Source: JAVBWO01 sp036677375 (GTDB taxonomy: Bacteria; Bacillota; Dehalobacteriia; UBA4068; UBA4997). Taken from it: a stretch of 64,000 bases of DNA. The DNA is taken from NCBI GenBank assembly GCA_036677375.1, contig JAVBWO010000002.1, forward strand, positions 91,549 to 155,548, given 5' to 3'. Position numbers and translations under genes: made by a program. Position 1 is the stretch's first letter. Each line of letters begins with the position of its first letter. Under the pieces are notes generated by a model. The model did not search any database. It saw only the letters and a program-made list of their open reading frames with translations, and was not told where the DNA came from. Below are positions 8,990 through 17,322 of this stretch, piece after piece.

Positions 8990-10168
8990 TTATTTGGTTT
9001 CTAAGATGCTTAGCACCTGGCATTGCAGGGAGCCTTGGGCCAATCTGGCGGTGATTGCTTCTCCCGGAGCGGCATCTGCCGCTTTAGTCAGCAAAGAACC
9101 GTCCGTTTTTTGGCACAGGGCATAGCCTCTGCTTAATGTGGCAATGGGGTCTAAAATATGCAAGCGCCCGGCCAGGGCATGGATTTTCTCTTCCGTATTG
9201 TGGCAGGTAGTTCCCATCAGGCGTTTTATGGCTTCGCCGCTGTATTCCAGCTGCCGCCAAGGCGCCTCCAGGAAAAGCTGGGGCTGGCCAAGGACAGCTT
9301 TGTTTTGCAGTTGCCAAAGAGATTGTCTCTGCGATTCTAAAAGATAGCCGGCTGTGGTATGCAGACGCTGCTCCAAGTGTGCCAGCCTTTGTCCCAGGGC
9401 GCGGCTGTCCGGAACCACGATCTCCGCCGCCGCGGAGGGGGTTGCTGCCCGTAAGTCGGCTACCAGATCGGCTAAAGTAAAATCGATCTCATGGCCGACG
9501 GCGGAAACCACAGGCAAACGGGAATGAAGGATGGCCATGGCTACCCCTTCGTTGTTAAAACACCATAAATCCTCCATGGAACCGCCGCCCCGACCCACAA
9601 TGAGTACTTCCGGTTCGGTTGCGGCATTGGCTTGCGCGATGGCCTTGACAATGGCTTCCGGCGCGCCATCCCCTTGTACCAAGGTGGGGAAAAGCATCAG
9701 CTTGATGCCGGGCCAGCGGCTTTTGGCAACTTTTTGGATGTCGTGCCAGGCCGCACCGGTAGGGGAGGTAACGACTCCAATGCATTGCGGAAAGGCGGGC
9801 AGCGGTCTTTTGCGGTTCTCATCCAAATAACCCTGAGCGGTCAGCTTTTTTTTCAGCTCCTCCAGGGCGAGAAATTGGGCCCCGATACCGTCGGGCTGGA
9901 GCCAAGAGGCATAAAGCTGGTATTGTCCCCCTGCTTCGTAGACGGTGATCCTGCCGCCTGCCAGTACCGCCATGCCGGTTTGGGGCCGGAAAGGCAAGTG
10001 AGCGGCTTCCCGTCGAAACATAACGCATTTCAAGCTGCTTGTTTTATCCTTTAAGGTGAAGTAATGATGGCCGGAGGAGTGAATGGTATAGTTGGAGATT
10101 TCGCCCCGAACGGCAATCTCATAAAGCTGTTCGTTGGCTTCCATCAACGTTTTAATATAGCTATTCAA
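8990..10168 (-). CDS. xseA: Exodeoxyribonuclease VII large subunit
   Basis: A 392-residue XseA (from the TTG at 10168) with an N-terminal OB-fold and a catalytic domain containing VTSPTGAAWHDI, GRGGGSMEDLW, SAVGHEIDFTLADLVADLRA and the C-terminal SRGYAL motif. The start is odd. The frame is closed by TGA at 10210-10208, and between it and the TTG there is no ATG or GTG. The strong site AAAGGAGGAGG ends at 10198, 29 bases before the TTG but 2 to 5 bases before two ATA codons at 10195 and 10192. Starting at ATA would restore ILTITVSQLNSYIK, which matches the usual XseA N-terminus (TVSQLN-YIK). Translation therefore probably begins at 10195 or 10192 on a rare AUA codon. Confidence 0.93.
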   Translation of the reverse strand: MNSYIKTLMEANEQLYEIAVRGEISNYTIHSSGHHYFTLKDKTSSLKCVMFRREAAHLPFRPQTGMAVLAGGRITVYEAGGQYQLYASWLQPDGIGAQFLALEELKKKLTAQGYLDENRKRPLPAFPQCIGVVTSPTGAAWHDIQKVAKSRWPGIKLMLFPTLVQGDGAPEAIVKAIAQANAATEPEVLIVGRGGGSMEDLWCFNNEGVAMAILHSRLPVVSAVGHEIDFTLADLVADLRAATPSAAAEIVVPDSRALGQRLAHLEQRLHTTAGYLLESQRQSLWQLQNKAVLGQPQLFLEAPWRQLEYSGEAIKRLMGTTCHNTEEKIHALAGRLHILDPIATLSRGYALCQKTDGSLLTKAADAAPGEAITARLAQGSLQCQVLSILETK

Positions 10169-10280
10169 TTGACTTACGGTGATCGTGAGTATTATAACCT
10201 CCTCCTTTCATTCTTATTTTATAGTGTTATAAAGTATTTTGCAAATTATATAGTATTTTATTTGAAGTTTATGATGATGA

Positions 10281-10316
10281 AAAGAAGCCCGGCGGAAATA
10301 TACGCCGGGCTTCTTT
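10281..10316 (-). terminator. Intrinsic terminator, possibly bidirectional
   Basis: AAAGAAGCCCGGCG and CGCCGGGCTTCTTT form a 14-bp stem with an 8-base loop. It lies 26 bp after the stop of the NuoG-like gene and upstream of xseA, so it ends the minus-strand complex operon. Confidence 0.88.
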
Positions 10317-10341
10317 TTACCTGACAGAATGGTGCCGAAGT

Positions 10342-13300
10342 TTAATATTTCATCACACCGGTCTGAGCCAGGAGTCCGAACCATGTGACGATGGGCACAT
10401 CGGCAAATACCATATCATGATACATGGGAGATTGTGACAGCACCGGGAAGATGTGTGCTAAACCGTCCGGCGTGGCATAGCCAAGACTGTAACGGAGAGA
10501 ATTGCCGTCAACAGTGGCAAATTCTTTTTTACCGTTGAAGCAGCCGGCATAAGCGGGCCGCCACATGGCGATATCAGCTTGAACGTCGGAGAGCTGGCTG
10601 TAAACGAGTTCCGATTTGATGCTTGCAATCAGTTCGCTTAAAACCTGCCAGCCGTCTTTGCCAGCGGGAGCCGGAAGCATGGCGTGAACCGGCTGGACAC
10701 GCCCCTCGGCATTGGTGTAGGTGCCTTCCACGCCGCCGAAACCGGGCATAGGCAGGAAGACGTCGGCATAAGCCATGGCGGGACCGGGCATACAGTCGGC
10801 GGACAGGATAAAGTCCAGCTTCGCCGCCAATTCGTCCGGGATGAACTGACCGATCAAGAGGAGGCCTTTTACTTTGCCTGCTTCAATTTCTCGGGTCAGT
10901 TCCTGGAGATTTTGTTTGATGCCCATATCAATCAAGCCTTGAGTATTATTGTGCTGGCACATTTGAATGATACCGCAACGGGGTCTGGCAATATGTCCGG
11001 CCACTACGGTGATTTCCGCCAGCAGGCGGGCAGTTTCTGCGGATGCTCTTTCACGGTCGAAGATCATCATGGCATGCTTGGCTTCTTTATAAGCCTTGGC
11101 AAATTCCATAGCGTCCTCGCCGACTTCCACATCACGGAGAGAGGCGGATAGCTCTTGGAAGCCGCTGGCTCTTTGCGGCTTGCATCCCATATCAATGAGG
11201 GCTTTTAACATTTGCTTCAGGAAAGAGGTGTCGCTGCCGCTATTGATCCGTTTATGAGCCAGGAATTGGTGACCGTTCCAGCCTTCTTGGCAGGCCAAAA
11301 AAAGCTTGGCGCCGCGTTTTACGGCTTTTTCCACCGGAATGGCCAGCATAGCGTAATAGGAAGGTACGTCAATCCCCATCTCAAGGATCAAATCGGTTTG
11401 TTCTAATTCGGCAAAGGAGTTGGTGCTGCCATCGGCGCCGAAGACCTCGTCAAAGCCGCCGCGATAAGCGTTGGCGCTGTAGAGATTTTCCGTGGCAATG
11501 GCATCGTGGCCCAAGGTGCGGGCCAGGAAGATTTCTTCGGTGGTCAGACGGTCCGCCACCAGGACAGCCAGGCTGTCGGGGCCGTAGGCAGCTTGCAGGG
11601 CGTTCACTTTTTCCTTGGCGGTAGCCAAAGCATCCGCCCAATTGGCAGGGGCCAGGCCGGTGTCTTTTTTGATCATAGGTCCAGTGAAGGAAGGTTCGCT
11701 CAATACGGTTTTCCAACCGAAGCGGCCGTGGCGGCACAGGATATTGTCTTCTATACAGCCGCCGTCTGCCGGCGTTACTTTGACGGGAGCGGCGCCATAG
11801 GTATGTACCTTGGTCTTGCAACCGACGCCGCAATAGTTGCAAATATTGTCCGTGGTTTTCGTAGGCAGCGGAATCGGCTTGAAGTCGATCTGCCGTTCTT
11901 GCAGAGCGCCGGTGGGGCAGATGCTGACGCACTGACCGCAGGAAACGCAGTAGGTTTCCAACAAAGGCTGCCCGAAGCCGGCGTGCACTTCCGATTCAAA
12001 CCCCCGTTCCGCCAGGCCTAAGGCACGGACGCTCATGACCTCGTCGCAAGCCCGTACGCAAAGGCCGCAAAGGACGCACTTGTTGGGATCCCGGAAAATA
12101 AAGGGATGGTCGTTGACCACGGGTCTTTTATGCATTTTGCCGGCAACCCGTTCCGGTTCCACATGATACTCTCTGGCATAAGCCAGAAGCTTGCATTCAT
12201 GCACATCGTAGCAGCCGCATTCCAGGCAGCGGGAAGCTTCGGATTTTGCCTCCTCCGCCGTAAAGCCGGCGGCCACAGGTTCGAAGCTCTTGCTTCGTTT
12301 TTCGGGATCGGCATAATGTAAGTGATGACGGGGAATAGTTTCCACTTCAGGCAAATCCTCCGCCGTAACATTTTCTTTTTCCACGCGATAGAGCTCTTCA
12401 TAAGGCACTAAGCTGCCTTGGAGATAGCTGTCGATGACAGCGGCCGCCTTTTTGGCGTGTCCCATGGCTTCCACGGCAATGCCGGGTCCCTTGTTGATGG
12501 CGTCGCCGCCGGCGAAAACGCCTTCCAGATTGGTCAAGAAGGAATGCTCGTCAGCAATAATGGTATTCTTAGAAGTCAAAGCAACGTCATCCAGGCCGAA
12601 GGGCACTACCTTTTGCCCGATGGCGGCGATAATGGTATCTAAAGCCAGATCCTCCAGGGCGCCTTCCACCGGGACAGGACGGCGGCGGCCCGAGGCATCC
12701 GGTTCGCCCAATGCCATTTTTTGCAGGCGGATGCCGGTAACTTTGCCGCCGTCGCTCAAAACTTCGGTGGGGGCTACTAAGAATTTGAAGATCACACCTT
12801 CTTCTTCCGCTTCGGCAATCTCAACCTCTTCGGCGGGCATTTCCGCTTTGGTGCGGCGGTAGAGGAGGTAAACTTCCTCGGCGCCTAAACGGCGGACGGT
12901 GCGGCAGGCATCCATGGCGGTGTTGCCGCCGCCGACTACGGCGACCCGTTTGCCGATATGAAGAGGCGCTTTTTCAATGACTTGACGGAGGAATTCAATC
13001 CCGCCGATGACTCCTGCTATGTCTTCGCCTGCACAGCCCAAGCCGCTGCTCTGCCAAGCGCCGATGGCGAGATATACCGCATGGTAGTTGGCGCGCAGCC
13101 AGTCCAGCTTGATATCCTGACCCAGCTTACAGTTGGGAATGATCTCTACGCCCAAAGCTTCTACCAGGGCGATCTCTTTGTCCAGCACTGCTTTGGGCAG
13201 GCGGTATTCAGGAATGCCGTAACGCAGCATACCGCCGGCTTTCGGCATCATTTCATAAATCGTTGTTTTATGACCAGCTTTTGCCAAGAACCAGGCCATG

Positions 13301-13920
13301 GTTAAACCGGCGGGGCCGCCGCCTACGATGGCTACTTTCTTGCCGGTAGCGGGGGCGATTTCCGGTAAAAAGGAGGTCCCGGAAGCTAAATCACAGTCCG
13401 CAGCATATTGCTTCAAAGCGGCAATGGCCACAGGTCCTTCTTTCAGCTGCCGGCGGCAGGCGGTCTCACAGGGATGAGGGCATACCCTGCCCAAAGAAGC
13501 CGGCAGGGGATAACTGTCCTTCAGCAGCATAAGGGCTTCAGCATTATAACCGCCGGCGATAAGGCCAACATAACCCTGACAGTCGGTGCCGGCGGGGCAG
13601 GCGGCCTGGCAGGGAGCGATACAATCGCCGTAATGGTCGGAGAGCAGAAGTTCCAAGGCGAGCTTACGGCTTTGGCGGACTTTATAGCTTTCCGTATTAA
13701 TGACCATGCCGTCGGCAATAGGCGTGGCACAGGCCCGCACCAATTTCGGGTTTCCCTCCACTTCCACGACACAAAGACCGCAAGCGCCATAAGGCTCTAC
13801 TTTATGGTCATAGCACAGATTGGGAATGGCGATGCCATGTGCCATGGCTGCTTCCAGTATACTTTGTCCGGGAAGACATTTCAGTTCCCGGCCGTTGATA
13901 TTAATCGTATATAATGTCAT
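10342..13920 (-). CDS. NuoG-like iron-sulfur/flavin subunit with GltD insertion and inactive molybdopterin domain
   Basis: A 1192-residue multi-domain redox protein. In order: a 2Fe-2S ferredoxin domain (Cys near 36, 47, 50, 64); a GltD-type NAD(P)H:flavin module from about residue 95 to 540, with its N-terminal Cys group (GDCIAPCQAACPAG), FAD loop AIVGGGPAGLTMAW near 198 and NADPH loop VVGGGNTAMDACRTVRRLG near 329; two 4Fe-4S clusters (CVLCGLCVRACDE, YCVSCGQCVSICPTGAL); and a formate-dehydrogenase-like domain opening with CNYCGVGCKTKV. At the position where formate dehydrogenases have Cys or Sec followed by His, this protein has SANAYRGGFDEVFG, so the molybdenum site should be inactive, as in NuoG. 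ATG at 13920 follows AGGAGG. With the NuoF- and NuoE-like genes upstream it should form a soluble NAD(P)H/ferredoxin electron-transfer or bifurcating complex. The natural partner is not visible. Confidence 0.87.
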   Translation of the reverse strand: MTLYTININGRELKCLPGQSILEAAMAHGIAIPNLCYDHKVEPYGACGLCVVEVEGNPKLVRACATPIADGMVINTESYKVRQSRKLALELLLSDHYGDCIAPCQAACPAGTDCQGYVGLIAGGYNAEALMLLKDSYPLPASLGRVCPHPCETACRRQLKEGPVAIAALKQYAADCDLASGTSFLPEIAPATGKKVAIVGGGPAGLTMAWFLAKAGHKTTIYEMMPKAGGMLRYGIPEYRLPKAVLDKEIALVEALGVEIIPNCKLGQDIKLDWLRANYHAVYLAIGAWQSSGLGCAGEDIAGVIGGIEFLRQVIEKAPLHIGKRVAVVGGGNTAMDACRTVRRLGAEEVYLLYRRTKAEMPAEEVEIAEAEEEGVIFKFLVAPTEVLSDGGKVTGIRLQKMALGEPDASGRRRPVPVEGALEDLALDTIIAAIGQKVVPFGLDDVALTSKNTIIADEHSFLTNLEGVFAGGDAINKGPGIAVEAMGHAKKAAAVIDSYLQGSLVPYEELYRVEKENVTAEDLPEVETIPRHHLHYADPEKRSKSFEPVAAGFTAEEAKSEASRCLECGCYDVHECKLLAYAREYHVEPERVAGKMHKRPVVNDHPFIFRDPNKCVLCGLCVRACDEVMSVRALGLAERGFESEVHAGFGQPLLETYCVSCGQCVSICPTGALQERQIDFKPIPLPTKTTDNICNYCGVGCKTKVHTYGAAPVKVTPADGGCIEDNILCRHGRFGWKTVLSEPSFTGPMIKKDTGLAPANWADALATAKEKVNALQAAYGPDSLAVLVADRLTTEEIFLARTLGHDAIATENLYSANAYRGGFDEVFGADGSTNSFAELEQTDLILEMGIDVPSYYAMLAIPVEKAVKRGAKLFLACQEGWNGHQFLAHKRINSGSDTSFLKQMLKALIDMGCKPQRASGFQELSASLRDVEVGEDAMEFAKAYKEAKHAMMIFDRERASAETARLLAEITVVAGHIARPRCGIIQMCQHNNTQGLIDMGIKQNLQELTREIEAGKVKGLLLIGQFIPDELAAKLDFILSADCMPGPAMAYADVFLPMPGFGGVEGTYTNAEGRVQPVHAMLPAPAGKDGWQVLSELIASIKSELVYSQLSDVQADIAMWRPAYAGCFNGKKEFATVDGNSLRYSLGYATPDGLAHIFPVLSQSPMYHDMVFADVPIVTWFGLLAQTGVMKY

Positions 13921-13932
13921 CTTTCCCACCTC

Positions 13933-15681
13933 CTAATCCACTGATACTGCTTTGAAACGGCAGACGCTGAAACAGTTCCCGCAACGCGTGCATAAATCGG
14001 GATTGATGGCGTGGGGCTTTTTCGCTTCGCCGTCGATGGCTGCGGTGGGGCATTTCTTGGCACACAAAGTACACCCGGTGCAAAGCGCGGGATTAATGGT
14101 GTAAGTAAGCAGTTCCCGGCAGCTGTGAGCGGGGCAATGCTGTTTTTGAATATGAGCTTCATATTCATCCCTGAAATAGCGGATGGTGCTCAAAACCGGA
14201 TTGGGCGCGGTAGCTCCCAATCCGCAAAGAGAGCTGGCAATAATCAGTTTGCCAAGTTCATCCAAGAGGCCGATATCGGTTTCCTGACCTTTTCCTTGGG
14301 TGATGCGGTTTAAGATCTCCAGCATCCGCTTGGTACCGATGCGACAGTGGATGCATTTGCCGCAGGATTCTTTTTGGGTGAAGTCTAGAAAGAAGCGTGC
14401 CATATCTACCATACAGGTCGTCTCATCCATGACTACCATGCCGCCGGAACCCATGATGGCACCGGTCTTGGCGATAGATTCATAGTCGATGGGGGTATCC
14501 ATCAGGCTTTTGGGAATACAACCGCCGGAAGGACCGCCCATTTGCACGCCTTTGAATTCTTTATCTTCCTTGCAGCCGCCGCCGATATCGTAAATAACTT
14601 CTTTTAACGTAATACCCATGGGTACTTCTACCAGGCCGCCGTGTTTGATCTTGCCGGCTAAGGCAAAAACCTTGGTTCCTTTGCTGGTGGCGGTGCCCAT
14701 GGCGGCAAAGGCTTCGCCGCCGTTTGCCATGATCCAGGGCACATTGGCGAAAGTCTCTACATTATTGATATTGGACGGTTTTTGCCAGTAGCCTTTTTGG
14801 GCGGGGAAAGGCGGCTTTAACCGTGGCATGCCCCGCTCGCCTTCCAGGGAAGCGATGAGAGCCGTCTCTTCGCCGCACACGAAAGCGCCGGCTCCCGCTT
14901 TGATCCTAATATCAAAGCTGAAAGGACTACCTTTGATGTTTTGGCCCAGTAAGCTCGCTGCCTTTGCCTGTTCAATGGCAATCTCCAAACGTTTAATGGC
15001 CAAGGGATATTCCGCCCGGACATAGATGACACCCTCGCTGCTGCCAATGGCGTAGCCGGCGATCATCATGCCTTCCAAGACGCTGTGGGGGTCGCTTTCC
15101 AGCACGCTTCTGTCCATGAAGGCGCCGGGGTCGCCTTCGTCCGCATTACAGATGATATATTTTTCTTTTCCGGGAGACTGCCGCGCGGCATTCCATTTGA
15201 ACCAGGTAGGAAAACCGGCGCCGCCGCGTCCTCTCAAACCAGAAACCTTGATGATATCAATGACCTCTTCCGGGGCGAACTGGGACAGGCATTTCTCCAA
15301 AGCCGCATATCCGCCCGCTTCTATGTATTGGTCGATATTTTCGGGGTCGATGACGCCGCAATTCCTAAGAGCGATACGGGTCTGTTTTTTTAAGAACTGT
15401 AAATCGCTCTCGGGTACCAGATATTCGTTGGCGACCTTGCCGCTAATAAGATGTTCCAGAATTGCGGGAACCTTTTCCGCCGTCATGGAACCGTAAAAAA
15501 AATGTTCGTCGTGATCATCAATCACTTCTACCAGAGGCTCGGCGAAACACATCCCGATGCACCCCGTTTGTTCCAGTTGAATGGACAAGCCTTTTTCCCG
15601 GATACCGTCCTGAATCGCCTTTTCGACTTTACGGGCGCCGGAGGCTAGGCCGCAGCTGCCAAGGCCTATTTTGATACGCAT
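13933..15681 (-). CDS. NuoF-like NADH/FMN iron-sulfur subunit
   Basis: A 582-residue HydB/NuoF-type protein. It begins with a thioredoxin-like 2Fe-2S domain (residues 1-90, GLGSCGLASGARK and TGCIGMC), followed by the FMN/NADH domain with GLRGRGGAGFPTWFKW near residue 150 and CNADEGDPGAF, the N3-type cluster motif SCGKCIHCRIG, and a C-terminal pair of 4Fe-4S clusters (CTGCTLCAKKCP, CTRCGNCFSVC). This extended form is that of soluble NAD-reducing or electron-bifurcating hydrogenases and formate dehydrogenases, not of respiratory complex I. It lies immediately after the NuoE-like gene and 12 bp before the NuoG-like gene, so the three are one operon. It would bring NADH electrons in or out of the complex. 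Confidence 0.93.
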   Translation of the reverse strand: MRIKIGLGSCGLASGARKVEKAIQDGIREKGLSIQLEQTGCIGMCFAEPLVEVIDDHDEHFFYGSMTAEKVPAILEHLISGKVANEYLVPESDLQFLKKQTRIALRNCGVIDPENIDQYIEAGGYAALEKCLSQFAPEEVIDIIKVSGLRGRGGAGFPTWFKWNAARQSPGKEKYIICNADEGDPGAFMDRSVLESDPHSVLEGMMIAGYAIGSSEGVIYVRAEYPLAIKRLEIAIEQAKAASLLGQNIKGSPFSFDIRIKAGAGAFVCGEETALIASLEGERGMPRLKPPFPAQKGYWQKPSNINNVETFANVPWIMANGGEAFAAMGTATSKGTKVFALAGKIKHGGLVEVPMGITLKEVIYDIGGGCKEDKEFKGVQMGGPSGGCIPKSLMDTPIDYESIAKTGAIMGSGGMVVMDETTCMVDMARFFLDFTQKESCGKCIHCRIGTKRMLEILNRITQGKGQETDIGLLDELGKLIIASSLCGLGATAPNPVLSTIRYFRDEYEAHIQKQHCPAHSCRELLTYTINPALCTGCTLCAKKCPTAAIDGEAKKPHAINPDLCTRCGNCFSVCRFKAVSVD

Positions 15682-16197
15682 TTATTCCACCTCCCGGGCT
15701 TTTTCCTGTTTAGCCAGATCCCGGAGGATCTTCCGGGCTTTTTCTTGGGTCAGGCTGCCATAGACCTCGCCGTTGATCATCATGGCGGGGGAGAGGCTGC
15801 AACAGCCTAAGCAGGCGACATTCTTTAAGGAGAATAAGCCGTCTTGTGTCGTTTCACCATCTTTGATGTTCAATTCTTCGGAGATTGCCGCTTCTAATAA
15901 GGATGAACCGTTGACGTGGCAAGCTGTGCCTTGGCAAAGCATAATGAGATATTTGCCGATTGGCTGAAAGCGGAATTGTGTATAAAAGGAAGCGACCCCC
16001 ATAATTTTAGCGGCAGATTGCCCGGTGCGTTCCGAAATATGCTGAAGAGCCGCAAGCGGCAGATAACCGTAAATTTCCTGCGTTTTTTGCAAGATTGTGA
16101 TAAGGCTGCCCGGCGTTCGGGCATACTTTTGCAATACGGGTTCCAATAATTGTAAATCCAAGTTTTCTTGCGTGGAAAAAGCAATATTTTGACTCAT
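15682..16197 (-). CDS. NuoE-like thioredoxin-fold [2Fe-2S] subunit
   Basis: A 171-residue NuoE/HydC-type protein. The four cluster ligands are in LCQGTACHVNG and NVACLGCCSLSPAMMING. ATG at 16197 is preceded by GGGAGG at 7 bases; an in-frame ATG at 16266 would add 23 residues with no support. First gene of the NuoE-F-G-like operon, transcribed away from the hydantoinase operon. About 1.1 kb of non-coding DNA separates the two divergent operons, leaving room for shared control. Confidence 0.92.
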   Translation of the reverse strand: MSQNIAFSTQENLDLQLLEPVLQKYARTPGSLITILQKTQEIYGYLPLAALQHISERTGQSAAKIMGVASFYTQFRFQPIGKYLIMLCQGTACHVNGSSLLEAAISEELNIKDGETTQDGLFSLKNVACLGCCSLSPAMMINGEVYGSLTQEKARKILRDLAKQEKAREVE

Positions 16198-16425
16198 TGA
16201 CCAACCTCCCAGACACACCGTTTTTTGACGGTGATATTCTTTTTTGGGGCATTTGCAGGGTGCCATGATTATGTTAAACAGCAGTTTTATTGTATCGTAT
16301 TTTCAAAAAATTTGCCATACCTTTTTTATAAATAACATTTGTAAGTTTTTAGATATTAATAATTGTTGAAATTGACACAATAAACTAATTAATTTGATAT
16401 TTCTCAATTAAGTGACTTTGAGTAC

Positions 16426-16454
16426 TTGACAACTTGGTTTTTAAGAGTTAAAAT
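16426..16454 (+). promoter_or_regulatory. Sigma-A-type promoter for the hydantoin operon leader
   Basis: TTGACA at 16426-16431 and TAAAAT at 16449-16454 with a 17-base spacer. Transcription would start near 16461. It is the only strong plus-strand match I found between the two divergent operons. Confidence 0.6.
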
Positions 16455-17051
16455 ACAACTATTAGTAATGAATATATTATTAGTTAAATTATTGCACTGG
16501 AGCTTATCGAGACGTATCTTAAGATTTTTCGCAAATCTCCCCGGCTTTTTTGATTTAAAATGCAGACAGCCGCATGTATAATAAGCGGGGTTCTGAATAT
16601 AAATAAAAATATATGTAATAGATAAATTTATATGAAAATAATGTTTTGACATTTGAAATTTGCTTTTTATGGTAGCACTTGCAGGGTGTTACTTTAAAAT
16701 AGGTGATTTTTAAAAACAGCAGGTAAGATAAGGTTGTAAAAAGAGTAGCGCAAAGCCACAACAGGAATTGAAGCTATTGGCTGAAATATTGTTTTTCGGA
16801 TAGCTTGAAGAAGAGTTTTGGGATCTTTTACATCTTTATCTTAACGAGTGGTAGTCGGAAGAAAGAAGAGCTATGATTGATGTCCCTTAGCTGCGGCAGA
16901 GTGGGAAATCAATCTTGTTGAACAAAGCCCAGTTCAGCAAAAGATATTTTTCCTTAGGGTGAGGTTCCTCAAAGGAAATGATCTGGTGGTTTTTCCGATT
17001 TTCCGCCGAAATTGGCCACTCCTCAGGCGCCGTTATTTTTTGGTGTCTATT

Positions 17052-17103
17052 GTCGGGCATAGAAAAAGGTTTTTGGGGCTTTTCCCCGGCGACCTGTTTT
17101 TTT
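17052..17103 (+). terminator. Candidate attenuator in the hyuA leader
   Basis: GTCG at 17052-17055 pairs with CGAC at 17090-17093 and encloses the hairpin GGGGCTTTTCCCC; the stem is followed by CCTG and seven T. Placed 220 bases before hyuA and after the promoter at 16426, it could end transcription early. Confidence 0.45.
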
Positions 17104-17322
17104 GTGTGGGCAATTTCGGGCTAAAAACTTTTGGTACAGGCGCGGGGGTGCCGTGCCATGATTTTTTATGTTTTTAACACATGTTTTCAACAAAGGGGGT
17201 AGTGTATCCTAATTTAATTGTTCAGACTGAAAACACTCCAAAAATCCTGCTGTTATTGGTACGGCTTGATGAGCCGTGCTGAAAAATCATAATCAATATC
17301 AACGTATTTAAGGAGGGAAAAG

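Larger units (their letters stand above)
16198..17322. promoter_or_regulatory. 1.1-kb divergent control region upstream of hyuA and the nuoE-like gene
   Basis: No convincing gene is present; the one open frame of 72 codons (16959-17177) has no start site and no family resemblance. The left half is AT-rich. A consensus promoter on the plus strand is at 16426-16454, about 860 bases before hyuA, which implies a long leader. The right half (16940-17180) is GC-rich and full of short complementary segments, including a stem followed by T7 at 17052-17103. This looks like a structured leader with attenuation, but I do not recognise a known riboswitch class. Confidence 0.55.

Noticed and set aside
16959..17177. 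72-codon open frame in the hyuA leader
   Set aside because: No ribosome binding site, biased toward Phe, Leu and Arg from a GC-rich folded region, and no family resemblance.
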